Both the position numbers and the translations under genes were made by a program. From a virus, in the IMG/VR virus record IMGVR_UViG_3300033148_006253, positions 1 through 36,277 of that record: 36,277 nt of DNA; one strand, 5' to 3'. The number at the start of each line of letters is the position of its first letter. The first letter of the stretch is position 1. Positions 15,481 through 23,318 of the stretch are shown one piece after another. Under the pieces are notes generated by a model that was not told where the DNA came from, ran no database searches, and was given only the letters and a program-made list of their open reading frames with translations.

Positions 15481-18422
15481 TGAAACAGTTAGCGATTGCT
15501 AATGAAGACACATACGATTTGAATGGTGCCGGATTGCCTGGTGCTATGATAAAACTTGATGGAGATTCACTTTCTTGGACAGATTCTGGTATTGCACATT
15601 GGATGGTAGTTTTTTTAGAAATAGGAAGTACAAGTAACGCATTGAGCGGTACTGGTAATTTAACCATAACACCAAAGATTGGCCTAGGTTCACTGAGTGT
15701 AAGATCTTTGATAAGTCATGTTAAAACGTGTGTTATAGATGCAACAAGAGTGAAATGGTCAACCGACCCATTTCCTCTAACAGCGAACCAAAATTTTCTC
15801 AAATTTTATGTATATTCCGATAACGTCAATGATGTGGAGGTAAGTGTCATCGCAACATTGATAGAGGTTGCTTCTTTTGATAGTAATGGTCGAGTCGATG
15901 TGGGGAAAATGCTGGGAACCGCTGTTACTCTTGGCGGAGCGGGAAGTGATAAACTCGATGTTAATGTTAATGATTGGAATGATGTTACCGCAAAATCAAG
16001 TGCAAGTGATTATCCACAAGTTGACGTAGTTAGTGTTGGCGATGAAACACCAACGACTTTAACTGATATAAAAAATGCGGTCAATAGTGCGGTTTCACAC
16101 ATAACCAGCGGAACGGCGGCAATAAATACGACTGCGATTAGTTCGCCTGATGGCTTCGTTATCACTAAAGGGACGAATGAAGTTAATAATGAAGATTCAA
16201 CGCACGAAGAAAATGAAACTTTTCATAGTTTAGAAGACGACAGCGGTGATACAGACGCTTACTATATATTCAACGTCGGTGGCAATGGCGTTCCTGTAAG
16301 CATTATATGGATTGGTTATGCACAATCGAACAATGATTCGTATGATGTCTATGCTTACAATTTCAACGCCACGACGTGGGAGCAGATTGGGACAATTGCA
16401 GGACAGAACGGAACCGATACTATCGCAAGAACCTTCTGGTTGACAAATGCACAAGTGGGTTCAGGAGAGAATTTAGGAAAAGTCTATTTCAGATTTGTAA
16501 GTTCGAACGGAACTAAATTTGCAACTGATAGAGTTCTATGCTCATATTCGATAGTTACCACTTCGGTCGGTTATGCTAACGGTTCGGTTTGGGTTGATAC
16601 GAATTTGAGCAATACAAATACCGAGTCTTACGTTGACGGAACGGCGGATAATCCGGTCAGCACGTGGGCGGCGGCATTGACGATTGCCGGTAATATGAAT
16701 ATGAAGAATTTTAATCTTATCAACGGCTCGTCGGTAACAATGACCGGCAGTTGCGATAATTATACGTTCTTGGGCAGTGATTATAATTTGGCTTTGGGCG
16801 GTCAATCCTTTGAAAACACACACATCCAAGACGGTCATATTTCAGGTACAGGAACTTCAGGTTCGGGCGAGCTACATATTATCAATTCTTCAATCGGCGA
16901 TTGTACGTTAGGGAAATTTCAATTCAGAAATTGCGGGCTGGAAGGCACAATAACAATAGGCTCTGCGGATTATAGCGTGATGGATTCTTGCTTCGCAGCC
17001 GATGATTCAGGCAATCCGCCGGAAATTGATTTTGATGATAATGCGGCAACTGTTTGCTTGCGCAATTATAACGGCGGTATAAAGATTAAAAATATGGCCG
17101 CCGGCAGCAAATTTACAATTCAGGGCAACGGCAAAGTTACCATAGACAGCACGTGCGATTCCGGCGGAACGATTGGCATAAACGGCAATATCACAAAGAC
17201 TGATAATGTGTCGGGCGGATTCAGCGGCACATTGACCGAAGATGCGAGAATTGATGTTACGCAGATTGAAAATGCAGTATGGGATGCGACCGCGAGCGAC
17301 CATACGAATTCAAATTATTTCGGCGGATATACGAATGATATTCTGGGATACACTGCCGTAACTGATGCTATTATACAAAGTATGCCAAATCTGAAATATT
17401 TGGTTGACCACGCTGTGGACCCGACGAGGGTCGCTGACAATTCTATTATCGCAAAAATGGTATCGAAAGGAGCAACCGCTGACTGGGATGATTTTGTAAA
17501 TACGACCGATTCGCTTCAGGCTATTCACGACGCACAATTAACAGCGACAAATGTCAGCAGTGCCGTTAATAGTGTGCTTAATACGGCGATACCCGGCAGC
17601 CCAACGGCAAACTCTATAAACGAAAGAATCAAAGCGATTGACGACAAATTGCCTTCGGCTGATTATTTGTCCGGTACTTCAGAATCGGATGGCGGATTCT
17701 GCGACGCCGATAAAGCCGATATAAATGAACAATGTGATACTGCTTTAACGGATTATGACGGGCCGACTAATGCTGAAATGGAAGCAAGAACACTGCCAAG
17801 CGATAATTACTTCGACCCGACGACCGATACGGTTGCTAAGGTAACATTGGTCGAAACAACAACGACCAATACAGATATGCGTGGAACAGATAGTGCGGTT
17901 TTGGCGGCGAGTGCGAGGGCGTGGGTAGGCGAAATTGAAGGTGCAAGCTTTGCTACCGGTACTGACAGCTTACAGGCGATTCGTGATAGAGGTGATGATG
18001 CTTGGATGGGTTCGGTGGCATATATCGGCGAGACTTCAGCCGCTTCGGTTGTAAGTGATTCGGTATTTACAATTCATAGCTTCGATGGCATTAGTACGCA
18101 GAATGGGTTTTACGACGATGCCTTGATTCTTGTTAGGGATAAAGACGACACCGACCGAATTGCAATAAGAAGAATCTCAAACTATGATTCTTCTAAACAA
18201 ATAACGGTTGACGCTGCGATTCCTTTTCCGTCAGGTTTAGGCGTGGGCGATACTGTTCAGATTTTGCAAACCGGTTATGCGGGTGTAGGTGTTACAGGCG
18301 GCGATGCAACGGCGGCGAACCAGTTATTGATGATGGGTGCAGGTTATAGCTCTGCTTCACATTCGTTAAAACAAATAAAAGAAAGTTTGAGTGGTGCGGC
18401 GGGTGCACCGAGTTTGGAGTGA
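15480..18422 (+). CDS. Large beta-helix virion protein (putative head fibre)
   Basis: The 980-residue, Ser/Thr/Asn/Asp/Gly-rich protein has several zones. Residues about 1-130 form a beta domain. A block from about 360 to 590 starts SVWVDTNLSNTNTESYVDGT and continues with irregular strands (NFNLINGSSVTMTG, FRNCGLEGTITIG, GKVTIDSTCDSGGTIGING) typical of a right-handed parallel beta-helix. A helical linker from about 600 contains IENAVWDATASDH and NERIKAIDDKLP. A C-terminal beta domain (DALILVRDKDDTDRIAIRRI) ends it. I recall the same beta-helix block in phage proteins encoded between capsid and connector genes. A role in surface decoration or attachment is inferred. ATG 15480 overlaps the previous stop (TAATG). 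Confidence 0.7.
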   Translation: MKQLAIANEDTYDLNGAGLPGAMIKLDGDSLSWTDSGIAHWMVVFLEIGSTSNALSGTGNLTITPKIGLGSLSVRSLISHVKTCVIDATRVKWSTDPFPLTANQNFLKFYVYSDNVNDVEVSVIATLIEVASFDSNGRVDVGKMLGTAVTLGGAGSDKLDVNVNDWNDVTAKSSASDYPQVDVVSVGDETPTTLTDIKNAVNSAVSHITSGTAAINTTAISSPDGFVITKGTNEVNNEDSTHEENETFHSLEDDSGDTDAYYIFNVGGNGVPVSIIWIGYAQSNNDSYDVYAYNFNATTWEQIGTIAGQNGTDTIARTFWLTNAQVGSGENLGKVYFRFVSSNGTKFATDRVLCSYSIVTTSVGYANGSVWVDTNLSNTNTESYVDGTADNPVSTWAAALTIAGNMNMKNFNLINGSSVTMTGSCDNYTFLGSDYNLALGGQSFENTHIQDGHISGTGTSGSGELHIINSSIGDCTLGKFQFRNCGLEGTITIGSADYSVMDSCFAADDSGNPPEIDFDDNAATVCLRNYNGGIKIKNMAAGSKFTIQGNGKVTIDSTCDSGGTIGINGNITKTDNVSGGFSGTLTEDARIDVTQIENAVWDATASDHTNSNYFGGYTNDILGYTAVTDAIIQSMPNLKYLVDHAVDPTRVADNSIIAKMVSKGATADWDDFVNTTDSLQAIHDAQLTATNVSSAVNSVLNTAIPGSPTANSINERIKAIDDKLPSADYLSGTSESDGGFCDADKADINEQCDTALTDYDGPTNAEMEARTLPSDNYFDPTTDTVAKVTLVETTTTNTDMRGTDSAVLAASARAWVGEIEGASFATGTDSLQAIRDRGDDAWMGSVAYIGETSAASVVSDSVFTIHSFDGISTQNGFYDDALILVRDKDDTDRIAIRRISNYDSSKQITVDAAIPFPSGLGVGDTVQILQTGYAGVGVTGGDATAANQLLMMGAGYSSASHSLKQIKESLSGAAGAPSLE

Positions 18423-18425
18423 TAT

Positions 18426-19610
18426 ATGGCTTGTGCAGATTTAGCGATTTTAGGTCAAAAACTTACATTTACTCTTAATATCAAAGATTCCAACGGTACG
18501 CCGGTTGACGCTGATTCGGCTCCGAGTTATTCGGTTTATGAAGATGAAACCGGAACCGCAATACTTAGCGGCACTATGACACTGCTCGACGATGCAGGAA
18601 CGACCGGGTTCTATTCCGAGCAGTTAGATATAACATCGGCTAACGGATTCGAGCGGTATAAATCATATTCGATTCGTTCGACGGCAACAATATCGGGGAC
18701 AGATTATACGCATGTCGATTCTTTTTTGTGCTTGGGTGGCTCTGATACTTTCACGGCGACAACCGGAGCTTTGACGACTTATGCTAATTTGATTAGCTAC
18801 GCGGATATAGCCGAAGGAACAGATGAAACGTTACTTACGGCCTTAATCAATCGCGCTACAAGTGCAATTCAAAAATACTGCGACAGGACATTTATTTCGG
18901 CAAGTTATTGTGAGTTTCACGATGGAGATGGAACAACTGATATTTTAGTCGATGAATATCCAATTATATCAGTTGAGATGTTAGCGGTCGGAAGAATTGA
19001 CGCTGTGGCGTTAAAGAACACTTCGGCTGATGCCTATAATGCTTATGTTCAAGTTGATTCGACTGATATGAAATTGATTGTATCGGGCGGAACGAATGCC
19101 GGAACGAGTACTTTAACATTGGGCGATTATTCGACACTGAATGCTCTTATTACTGCAATAACCGCCTTAGACAAAGGCTGGTCGGCAAGTTTGCAAACAA
19201 GCATTTATTCAAATTGGGGGCCGAGTGAGTTATACCCGATTGATGGAGCGGGATGTTTGTCAAATAGTACCGTAGGTCAATCGAATATAGCTTATTTACA
19301 AATTCCCAACGCACCGGAATATAATTATAGAGTGCAAAAAGAGACAGGTATTATAACGAGAAATTTGAGCTTTCCAAAAGGCATTCAAAATATAATGGTA
19401 AAATATGCCGCAGGCTACGAAACAACGCCGGCGGATTTGGAGCAGATATGTATAGACCTTGTACTTAACTGGTACTATGCGAGAAAAAGAGAAAAGGGAT
19501 TGTTGAAGGAAAGAATCGGCGATTATTCTTATGAGGTACAGGCGAATACGAAAGGAATGCCGAACGATATTAAAAATAGATTAGTTTCATGGCAGAAGAA
19601 ACCGTTATGA
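18426..19610 (+). CDS. Head-tail connector (HK97 gp6-like) with an N-terminal Ig-like domain
   Basis: The first 110 residues of this 394-residue protein (LTFTLNIKDSNGTPVDADSA, SVYEDETGTAILSG, GFYSEQLDITSANGFERYKS) form an Ig-like beta-sandwich usually encoded as a separate small phage protein. From about residue 115 (LISYADIAEGTDETLLTALI, NRATSAIQKYCDRTF) begins the adaptor of the gp6/gp15 type that binds beneath the portal. Inserted beta strands and a final helix (LEQICIDLVLNWYYARKREK) complete it. At 394 residues it is about four times longer than HK97 gp6. The order before closure and gp10-like genes supports the call. Confidence 0.75.
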   Translation: MACADLAILGQKLTFTLNIKDSNGTPVDADSAPSYSVYEDETGTAILSGTMTLLDDAGTTGFYSEQLDITSANGFERYKSYSIRSTATISGTDYTHVDSFLCLGGSDTFTATTGALTTYANLISYADIAEGTDETLLTALINRATSAIQKYCDRTFISASYCEFHDGDGTTDILVDEYPIISVEMLAVGRIDAVALKNTSADAYNAYVQVDSTDMKLIVSGGTNAGTSTLTLGDYSTLNALITAITALDKGWSASLQTSIYSNWGPSELYPIDGAGCLSNSTVGQSNIAYLQIPNAPEYNYRVQKETGIITRNLSFPKGIQNIMVKYAAGYETTPADLEQICIDLVLNWYYARKREKGLLKERIGDYSYEVQANTKGMPNDIKNRLVSWQKKPL

Positions 19611-19939
19611 GTATCTCAAGTTTAATGACTGAGACAGTTACTGTTCAATCGCTAACGACTTCGCAAAACGATATGGGTGGGGTTTCTAAAACATTTGAGA
19701 CCCGAATAGCTTCACTGCCTTGTATGATATGTGAAAAAACAGTTAGCGAGGTTGACCAGTTCGGCAAAAGGACGGCAAGAAACGCAATGATGTTATATTG
19801 TGATTACAATACGACGAGCGCGGCAATTGACGTAAAAGATAGAATTATCTGGGGTTCGCGAACATTTGAGGTTCGTCAGCCTTATAACCCGGCTGGCAAA
19901 GATGTCCTTTTACAAATTGAAATCGAGGAAATAAGTTGA
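19607..19939 (+). CDS. Head-closure (head-tail stopper) protein
   Basis: ATG 19607 overlaps the previous stop; ATG 19589 is possible. Features of the phage head-tail joining family (PF05521, SPP1 gp16/HK97 gp7-like) are visible: LMTETVTVQSLTTSQNDMGG, VSKTFETRIASLPCMI, GKRTARNAMMLYCDYNT, DRIIWGSRTFEV and a final L-strand. It plugs the connector after packaging and forms the tail docking surface. The 110-residue length is normal. Confidence 0.82.
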   Translation: MSISSLMTETVTVQSLTTSQNDMGGVSKTFETRIASLPCMICEKTVSEVDQFGKRTARNAMMLYCDYNTTSAAIDVKDRIIWGSRTFEVRQPYNPAGKDVLLQIEIEEIS

Positions 19940-20385
19940 ATGATTTACGCGTAAAATGGTATGCCCGCGAGTTTATGACTTTGGCGACGAAAGCGAATAT
20001 ATCCGCTATGAAAAAATCAGCGATTCACGTTGAAAGATATATAAAAACTCACTTTACATCACCCGGAGCGGGCAGAGCTTATAAACGTGGGTCAAAGATT
20101 CATAGAGCTTCGTTGGCAGGTCAGCCGCCTGCGGTCGATACAGGAGTTTTGCAAGCTTCGGTGGGGCATAAAGTTATCGACACAGGCGCTGTTGTAATAG
20201 GTGAGGTTGGCACGGATATAGACGCAATGAGACAGCACCCCAGATTTAACGTTGGTTCGGATGTCAACTATGGATTATATTTAGAGTTAGGTACAAACAG
20301 AATGCAACCAAGACCGTGGCTGCGGCCGGCCTTGAAAAAAACAAAAAAGCAGGTCGAAAAATTCTTTAAGGATGCCAACAAATGA
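19936..20385 (+). CDS. HK97 gp10-like neck/tail-completion protein
   Basis: TTG 19936 overlaps the preceding stop and has GAGG eight bases upstream. The 149-residue product shows the gp10-family layout: a basic helical N-terminus (VERYIKTHFTSPG), ASLAGQPPAVDTGVLQASV with the GxPPAvdTG.L..S motif, GTDVNYGLYLE-like sequence (SDVNYGLYLELGTNRMQPRP) and WLRPALKK. It works at the head-tail junction during tail completion. Length and context are standard. Confidence 0.87.
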   Translation: MNDLRVKWYAREFMTLATKANISAMKKSAIHVERYIKTHFTSPGAGRAYKRGSKIHRASLAGQPPAVDTGVLQASVGHKVIDTGAVVIGEVGTDIDAMRQHPRFNVGSDVNYGLYLELGTNRMQPRPWLRPALKKTKKQVEKFFKDANK

Positions 20386-20795
20386 TTGACGATTTATGTA
20401 AGGCAATTAAAGATAGATTCGACAGCTCCGCAGGTGCTTCTTTGAGAGCTGTGCTTGCGGGCGGATTGTGGTTTGTGCAGGCAAAACAGAATGTATCGCA
20501 GCCTTACGCGATATTTACGTGGTTAGGTTCGACGCCGAAAGATTATATGGGTTCGGGAACAACAAATAAATATGAGATTGCCGAAATACAATTTGATATT
20601 TTTTCAAAAGCCGAGGATGGCGGAACGGTGCTTACTTCGGCGGTCGATTTACTTCAAAAACTATACGACTGGTGTAATCTGTCAATCAGCGGCTATACAT
20701 TTATTGCGTTCGAGAGAACCGGAACATCAAGCGTTCAATATGTCGATGATATTTGGCAGGCGACTATAAATTATAAGGCGTGGTTCGATGGCTGA
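20382..20795 (+). CDS. Tail terminator/completion protein (DUF3168/gp17-like), first copy
   Basis: The 137-residue product has IDDLCKAIKDRFDS, AVLAGGLWFVQAKQNVSQPY, AIFTWLGS, a KYEIAEIQFDIFS strand and a C-terminal block SAVDLLQKLYDWCNLSISGY...YVDDIWQATINYKAW. This is the alpha/beta fold of DUF3168 tail terminators that cap the tail tube and join it to the head. The gene overlaps both neighbours. The next gene ends with a homologous domain. Confidence 0.8.
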   Translation: MIDDLCKAIKDRFDSSAGASLRAVLAGGLWFVQAKQNVSQPYAIFTWLGSTPKDYMGSGTTNKYEIAEIQFDIFSKAEDGGTVLTSAVDLLQKLYDWCNLSISGYTFIAFERTGTSSVQYVDDIWQATINYKAWFDG

Positions 20796-21867
20796 TGATT
20801 ACGCATTGAGATTCAAAGGAACGACGGGACATGTGCTGATAGAAAATGCTCCCGATATAGTTTTTACGGGATATGCCCATTATTTCACGATTGAGTTCAT
20901 AGCAAGAACTTCTTACGGCGGGACGATTTTCGACTCGTGGGAGACAGAAAATCATAGAGGTTTTAAGATTAGATTGAACGATATTGGGCGACCGCACATT
21001 TTATTTCAGCCGATAAATATGGTGCCTGTTTTTCAATGTAACATATTAGGCGACTATCTTGCCGACACTTGGTATCACTATGCTCTAACATTGACTTATC
21101 GAACTATAAGATTTTATGTCGATGGGGTACAAAAACAATTAGACATCGACGGCGGAGTCTGGCAGAAAAATATCGGGAGTGGCGCTCCTCTTACTATTGT
21201 GTCAGACAATAAATATATAGGAGTTAACAAACTGATTCCATATCCGAGGGATTATTTCCAGGGTGATATTAAAATGCTGGGTTATTATACAAGCACTGCT
21301 TTGACTTCGGGAGATATTGCCAATAGATATGCCACCGGTTATTTTACGGGCAGTGAAACTGGTTTATCCTGGGCGTCGAATTTTAATGACGGAGAGGGTA
21401 CTTCTGTTACAGACTTAGTAGAAAACAATAATGCTACAATCAATAGTTTGCAGTATGTAAGCTGGTTAGATTTGACGCCGGACGTGCCGGCTGAATTGTT
21501 GCAACAAAGAGTAGTTACGGCGATTAAAGAAAAATTCGATGAGACGAATTTTACAAATCTGAATAGCTTATATTTTCAGGACGCACCGCAATCTACTGAG
21601 CCGAATTATGCGGTCTTTTATTGGGTGCATTCTGATATTGAAACTGATAGCGGATTAGAAGCAATTGAGATACAGTTCAATCTTTATGTTGGTGCGATTA
21701 GCGATTTAGGTACAAGTGTTGATGAGTTTCAAAATACTTTTGATTGGTGCAATTTGAATGTGCCGGGTTATAACGCAATAAAAATGCAACGGCAACGAAC
21801 GCTAAATGTCGGTTATGTCGATGACATTTGGCAAATTACGATAATTTATGAATTATTGATAAGTTAG
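20788..21867 (+). CDS. LamG-like domain fused to a second tail-terminator domain
   Basis: Residues about 1-205 of this 359-residue protein form a concanavalin/LamG-like beta-sandwich (YFTIEFIARTSYGGTIFDSW, GFKIRLNDIGRPHILFQ, TWYHYALTLTYRTIRFYVDG, FQGDIKMLGYYTS, NFNDGEGTSVTDL). Residues about 225-359 repeat the preceding gene: VVTAIKEKFDE, YAVFYWV, AIEIQFNLYVG, SVDEFQNTFDWCNLNVPGYN and YVDDIWQITIIYE align with its AIKDRFD, YAIFTWL, EIQFDIF, DWCNL..GY and YVDDIWQATINY. It is evidently a tandem duplicate that gained an N-terminal carbohydrate-binding-type domain. It may decorate the tail neck. ATG 20788 overlaps the previous gene. Confidence 0.77.
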   Translation: MADDYALRFKGTTGHVLIENAPDIVFTGYAHYFTIEFIARTSYGGTIFDSWETENHRGFKIRLNDIGRPHILFQPINMVPVFQCNILGDYLADTWYHYALTLTYRTIRFYVDGVQKQLDIDGGVWQKNIGSGAPLTIVSDNKYIGVNKLIPYPRDYFQGDIKMLGYYTSTALTSGDIANRYATGYFTGSETGLSWASNFNDGEGTSVTDLVENNNATINSLQYVSWLDLTPDVPAELLQQRVVTAIKEKFDETNFTNLNSLYFQDAPQSTEPNYAVFYWVHSDIETDSGLEAIEIQFNLYVGAISDLGTSVDEFQNTFDWCNLNVPGYNAIKMQRQRTLNVGYVDDIWQITIIYELLIS

Positions 21868-21878
21868 GAGATATAAAA

Positions 21879-22244
21879 ATGGCTGTTTATCACGGCAAAA
21901 GTGGCTCTGTAACTTTCCAGGGAACTGTCGCCAAAATTACACAATGGACTTTGAACACAATTGCCTCTATCGCAGACTCGACGGCGATGGGGGACGGATG
22001 GGAAACGCATGAAGTCGGATTGACGGACTTTAATGCTTCAATAGAGGCAATAGCTCAATCGGCGACAAGTTATATCACGGATTATATAGGTGTATCAGCC
22101 ACATTAAGATTGACATGCTCGGCAGGATATTTCGAGGGTAATGCGATATGTAATAGTCTTACCGAGACTGCAGGTATTGAAGATGTCGGCAAGTTATCTA
22201 TGTCATTTGAAGGCAACGACGCTGATGGAATAAGCTTTACTTAA
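21879..22244 (+). CDS. Tail tube-like protein, first of two paralogues
   Basis: The 121-residue beta-rich product starts MAVYHGKSGSVTFQGTVAKI and includes WTLNTIASIADSTAMGDGWE, THEVGLTDFNASIEAIA and LSMSFEGNDADGISF, the pattern of small phage tail-tube proteins (signal strand, ADSTAMGD loop, final F-strand). GGAG precedes ATG 21879. The next gene encodes a related protein with the same YHGK opening and strand order. It lies immediately before the tail chaperone, the usual place of the major tail protein. Confidence 0.67.
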   Translation: MAVYHGKSGSVTFQGTVAKITQWTLNTIASIADSTAMGDGWETHEVGLTDFNASIEAIAQSATSYITDYIGVSATLRLTCSAGYFEGNAICNSLTETAGIEDVGKLSMSFEGNDADGISFT

Positions 22245-22262
22245 AATTAAGGAGTCAAAATT

Positions 22263-22640
22263 ATGGCAAGTGAATATCATGGTAAAACCTGTAATGCAAC
22301 GTGGGACAGCGAGATTGCAGCCGTGTTAGGTTGGTCGGTAACGGTAGAATGTTCTACCGCAGAGAGTACGGCTCGGCATGATACTAAAACCGGTCGAACG
22401 CGAGAAGTTGGTACATATCGAGCTTCAGCGACGGTAACGGCGAGGGCGAATGGCGATTTTTCTCCTGCCGCCGGGGATAGCTCTACGCTTGTATTGGAGC
22501 GTGGCGTAGCTACTGCCAATAAAGGTTACAAAGGCACAGCAACGTGCACAGGCGCGACAAGAACGGTAACAAAAGATGACGTCGATGCGGTCGAATATTC
22601 GTTTACGTTTAACGGAACAGTAAGCAACGATTTATCTTGA
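22263..22640 (+). CDS. Tail tube-like protein, second paralogue
   Basis: The 125-residue product starts MASEYHGKTCNATWDSEIAA and follows the layout of the upstream tail-tube-like protein: WSVTVECSTAESTARHDTKT for the strand-ADST loop, REVGTYRASATVTARANGD for THEVGLTDFNAS, and EYSFTFNGTVSNDL for the last strand. Identity is low but the order of elements is the same. AAGGAG precedes ATG 22263. Either it is the true major tube protein and its neighbour a minor ring, or both build the tube. Confidence 0.62.
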   Translation: MASEYHGKTCNATWDSEIAAVLGWSVTVECSTAESTARHDTKTGRTREVGTYRASATVTARANGDFSPAAGDSSTLVLERGVATANKGYKGTATCTGATRTVTKDDVDAVEYSFTFNGTVSNDLS

Positions 22641-22683
22641 ATTGATTAACGGATAACTAATACAATATTGTAAAGGAGCAATT

Positions 22684-23121
22684 GTGAAATTGATAGCGAA
22701 GTATGTAACTGAGCTTGAATTATCGGGCAAAGTATATAAAGTTACAAGACTTAAAATGGGCGATTGGTCGGATTTTGAGGAGTGGGTCAAGCAACAACGT
22801 AAAAATGAAATATTAGAAGTTGCTAAAACGTTGTATGGGGATAATATTCCAGTTGAAGTATTTACAAAAATGGTCGAACCACCAAGTGATGATGAATTGG
22901 AACAATGGAAGGCAAGCCTCGCCGGAATACGATATTTATTGTGGCGTGCATTGCTTAAATACAACCCGAATATAACATCGGACGAAGCAGGACAATTGGC
23001 GCGCTTAGATGATATACCTAAAATCAGTGAAGCTATAATGCCAGAAGAAATACTTCAAGCAGAATTGAAAATAAAAGGCCCAAAAAAAAACTTAACTCCG
23101 AAGAGAAAAAGAAGGCACTAA
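22684..23121 (+). CDS. Tail assembly chaperone, short (zero-frame) product
   Basis: GTG 22684 follows AAAGGAG. The 145-residue protein is a helical, charged chaperone of the lambda gpG type: VYKVTRLKMGDWSDFEEWVK, EILEVAKTLYGDNIP, DDELEQWKASLAGIRYLLWR. It ends KGPKKNLTPKRKRRH just past a slippery A9C tract. Such proteins bind the tape measure during tail assembly and are made in short and frameshifted long forms. The tape measure gene follows at once. Confidence 0.78.
   Translation: MKLIAKYVTELELSGKVYKVTRLKMGDWSDFEEWVKQQRKNEILEVAKTLYGDNIPVEVFTKMVEPPSDDELEQWKASLAGIRYLLWRALLKYNPNITSDEAGQLARLDDIPKISEAIMPEEILQAELKIKGPKKNLTPKRKRRH
23085..23091 (+). promoter_or_regulatory. -1 ribosomal frameshift slippery site in the tail chaperone
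   Basis: The zero frame reads CCA AAA AAA AAC TTA, giving the canonical heptamer A AAA AAC with the last two codons AAA and AAC. A -1 slip moves the ribosome into a frame open for 75 codons that ends exactly at the tape measure start. Position near the end of the short chaperone frame is standard for siphophage G/GT-type genes. A downstream pseudoknot was not identified. Confidence 0.75.
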
Positions 23122-23318
23122 AAACATCGACTGCAATTGCCTTGATTAAAAGATTTTTCGGATTTAGTATAGAAGAACTCCGCGAGATGACTATTGAGCA
23201 ATTTGGTGAATGGGTCGAAGAGATGGAAAATATTTATGAATTAGAAGCGGGTCAAAACGAATCTATCGATGATGTACGAGCAAGGGTGGCGGCTGACCCG
23301 GCAGTAAGGATGCTATGA
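23091..23318 (+). CDS. Tail assembly chaperone, -1 frame extension (T part of G-T fusion)
   Basis: This frame is read after the slip at 23085-23091, giving a 211-residue G-T product starting at 22684 (136 plus 75 residues). The extension begins LNSEEKKKALKTSTAIALIK and continues RFFGFSIEELREMTIEQFGE, WVEEMENIYELEAG and ARVAADPAVRML. The short FGFSIEELREMTIEQ helix and final ADPAVRML are what tail chaperone extensions look like. It has no good start of its own. Its TGA (23316-23318) overlaps the tape measure ATG at 23315. Confidence 0.72.
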   Translation, partial: LNSEEKKKALKTSTAIALIKRFFGFSIEELREMTIEQFGEWVEEMENIYELEAGQNESIDDVRARVAADPAVRML

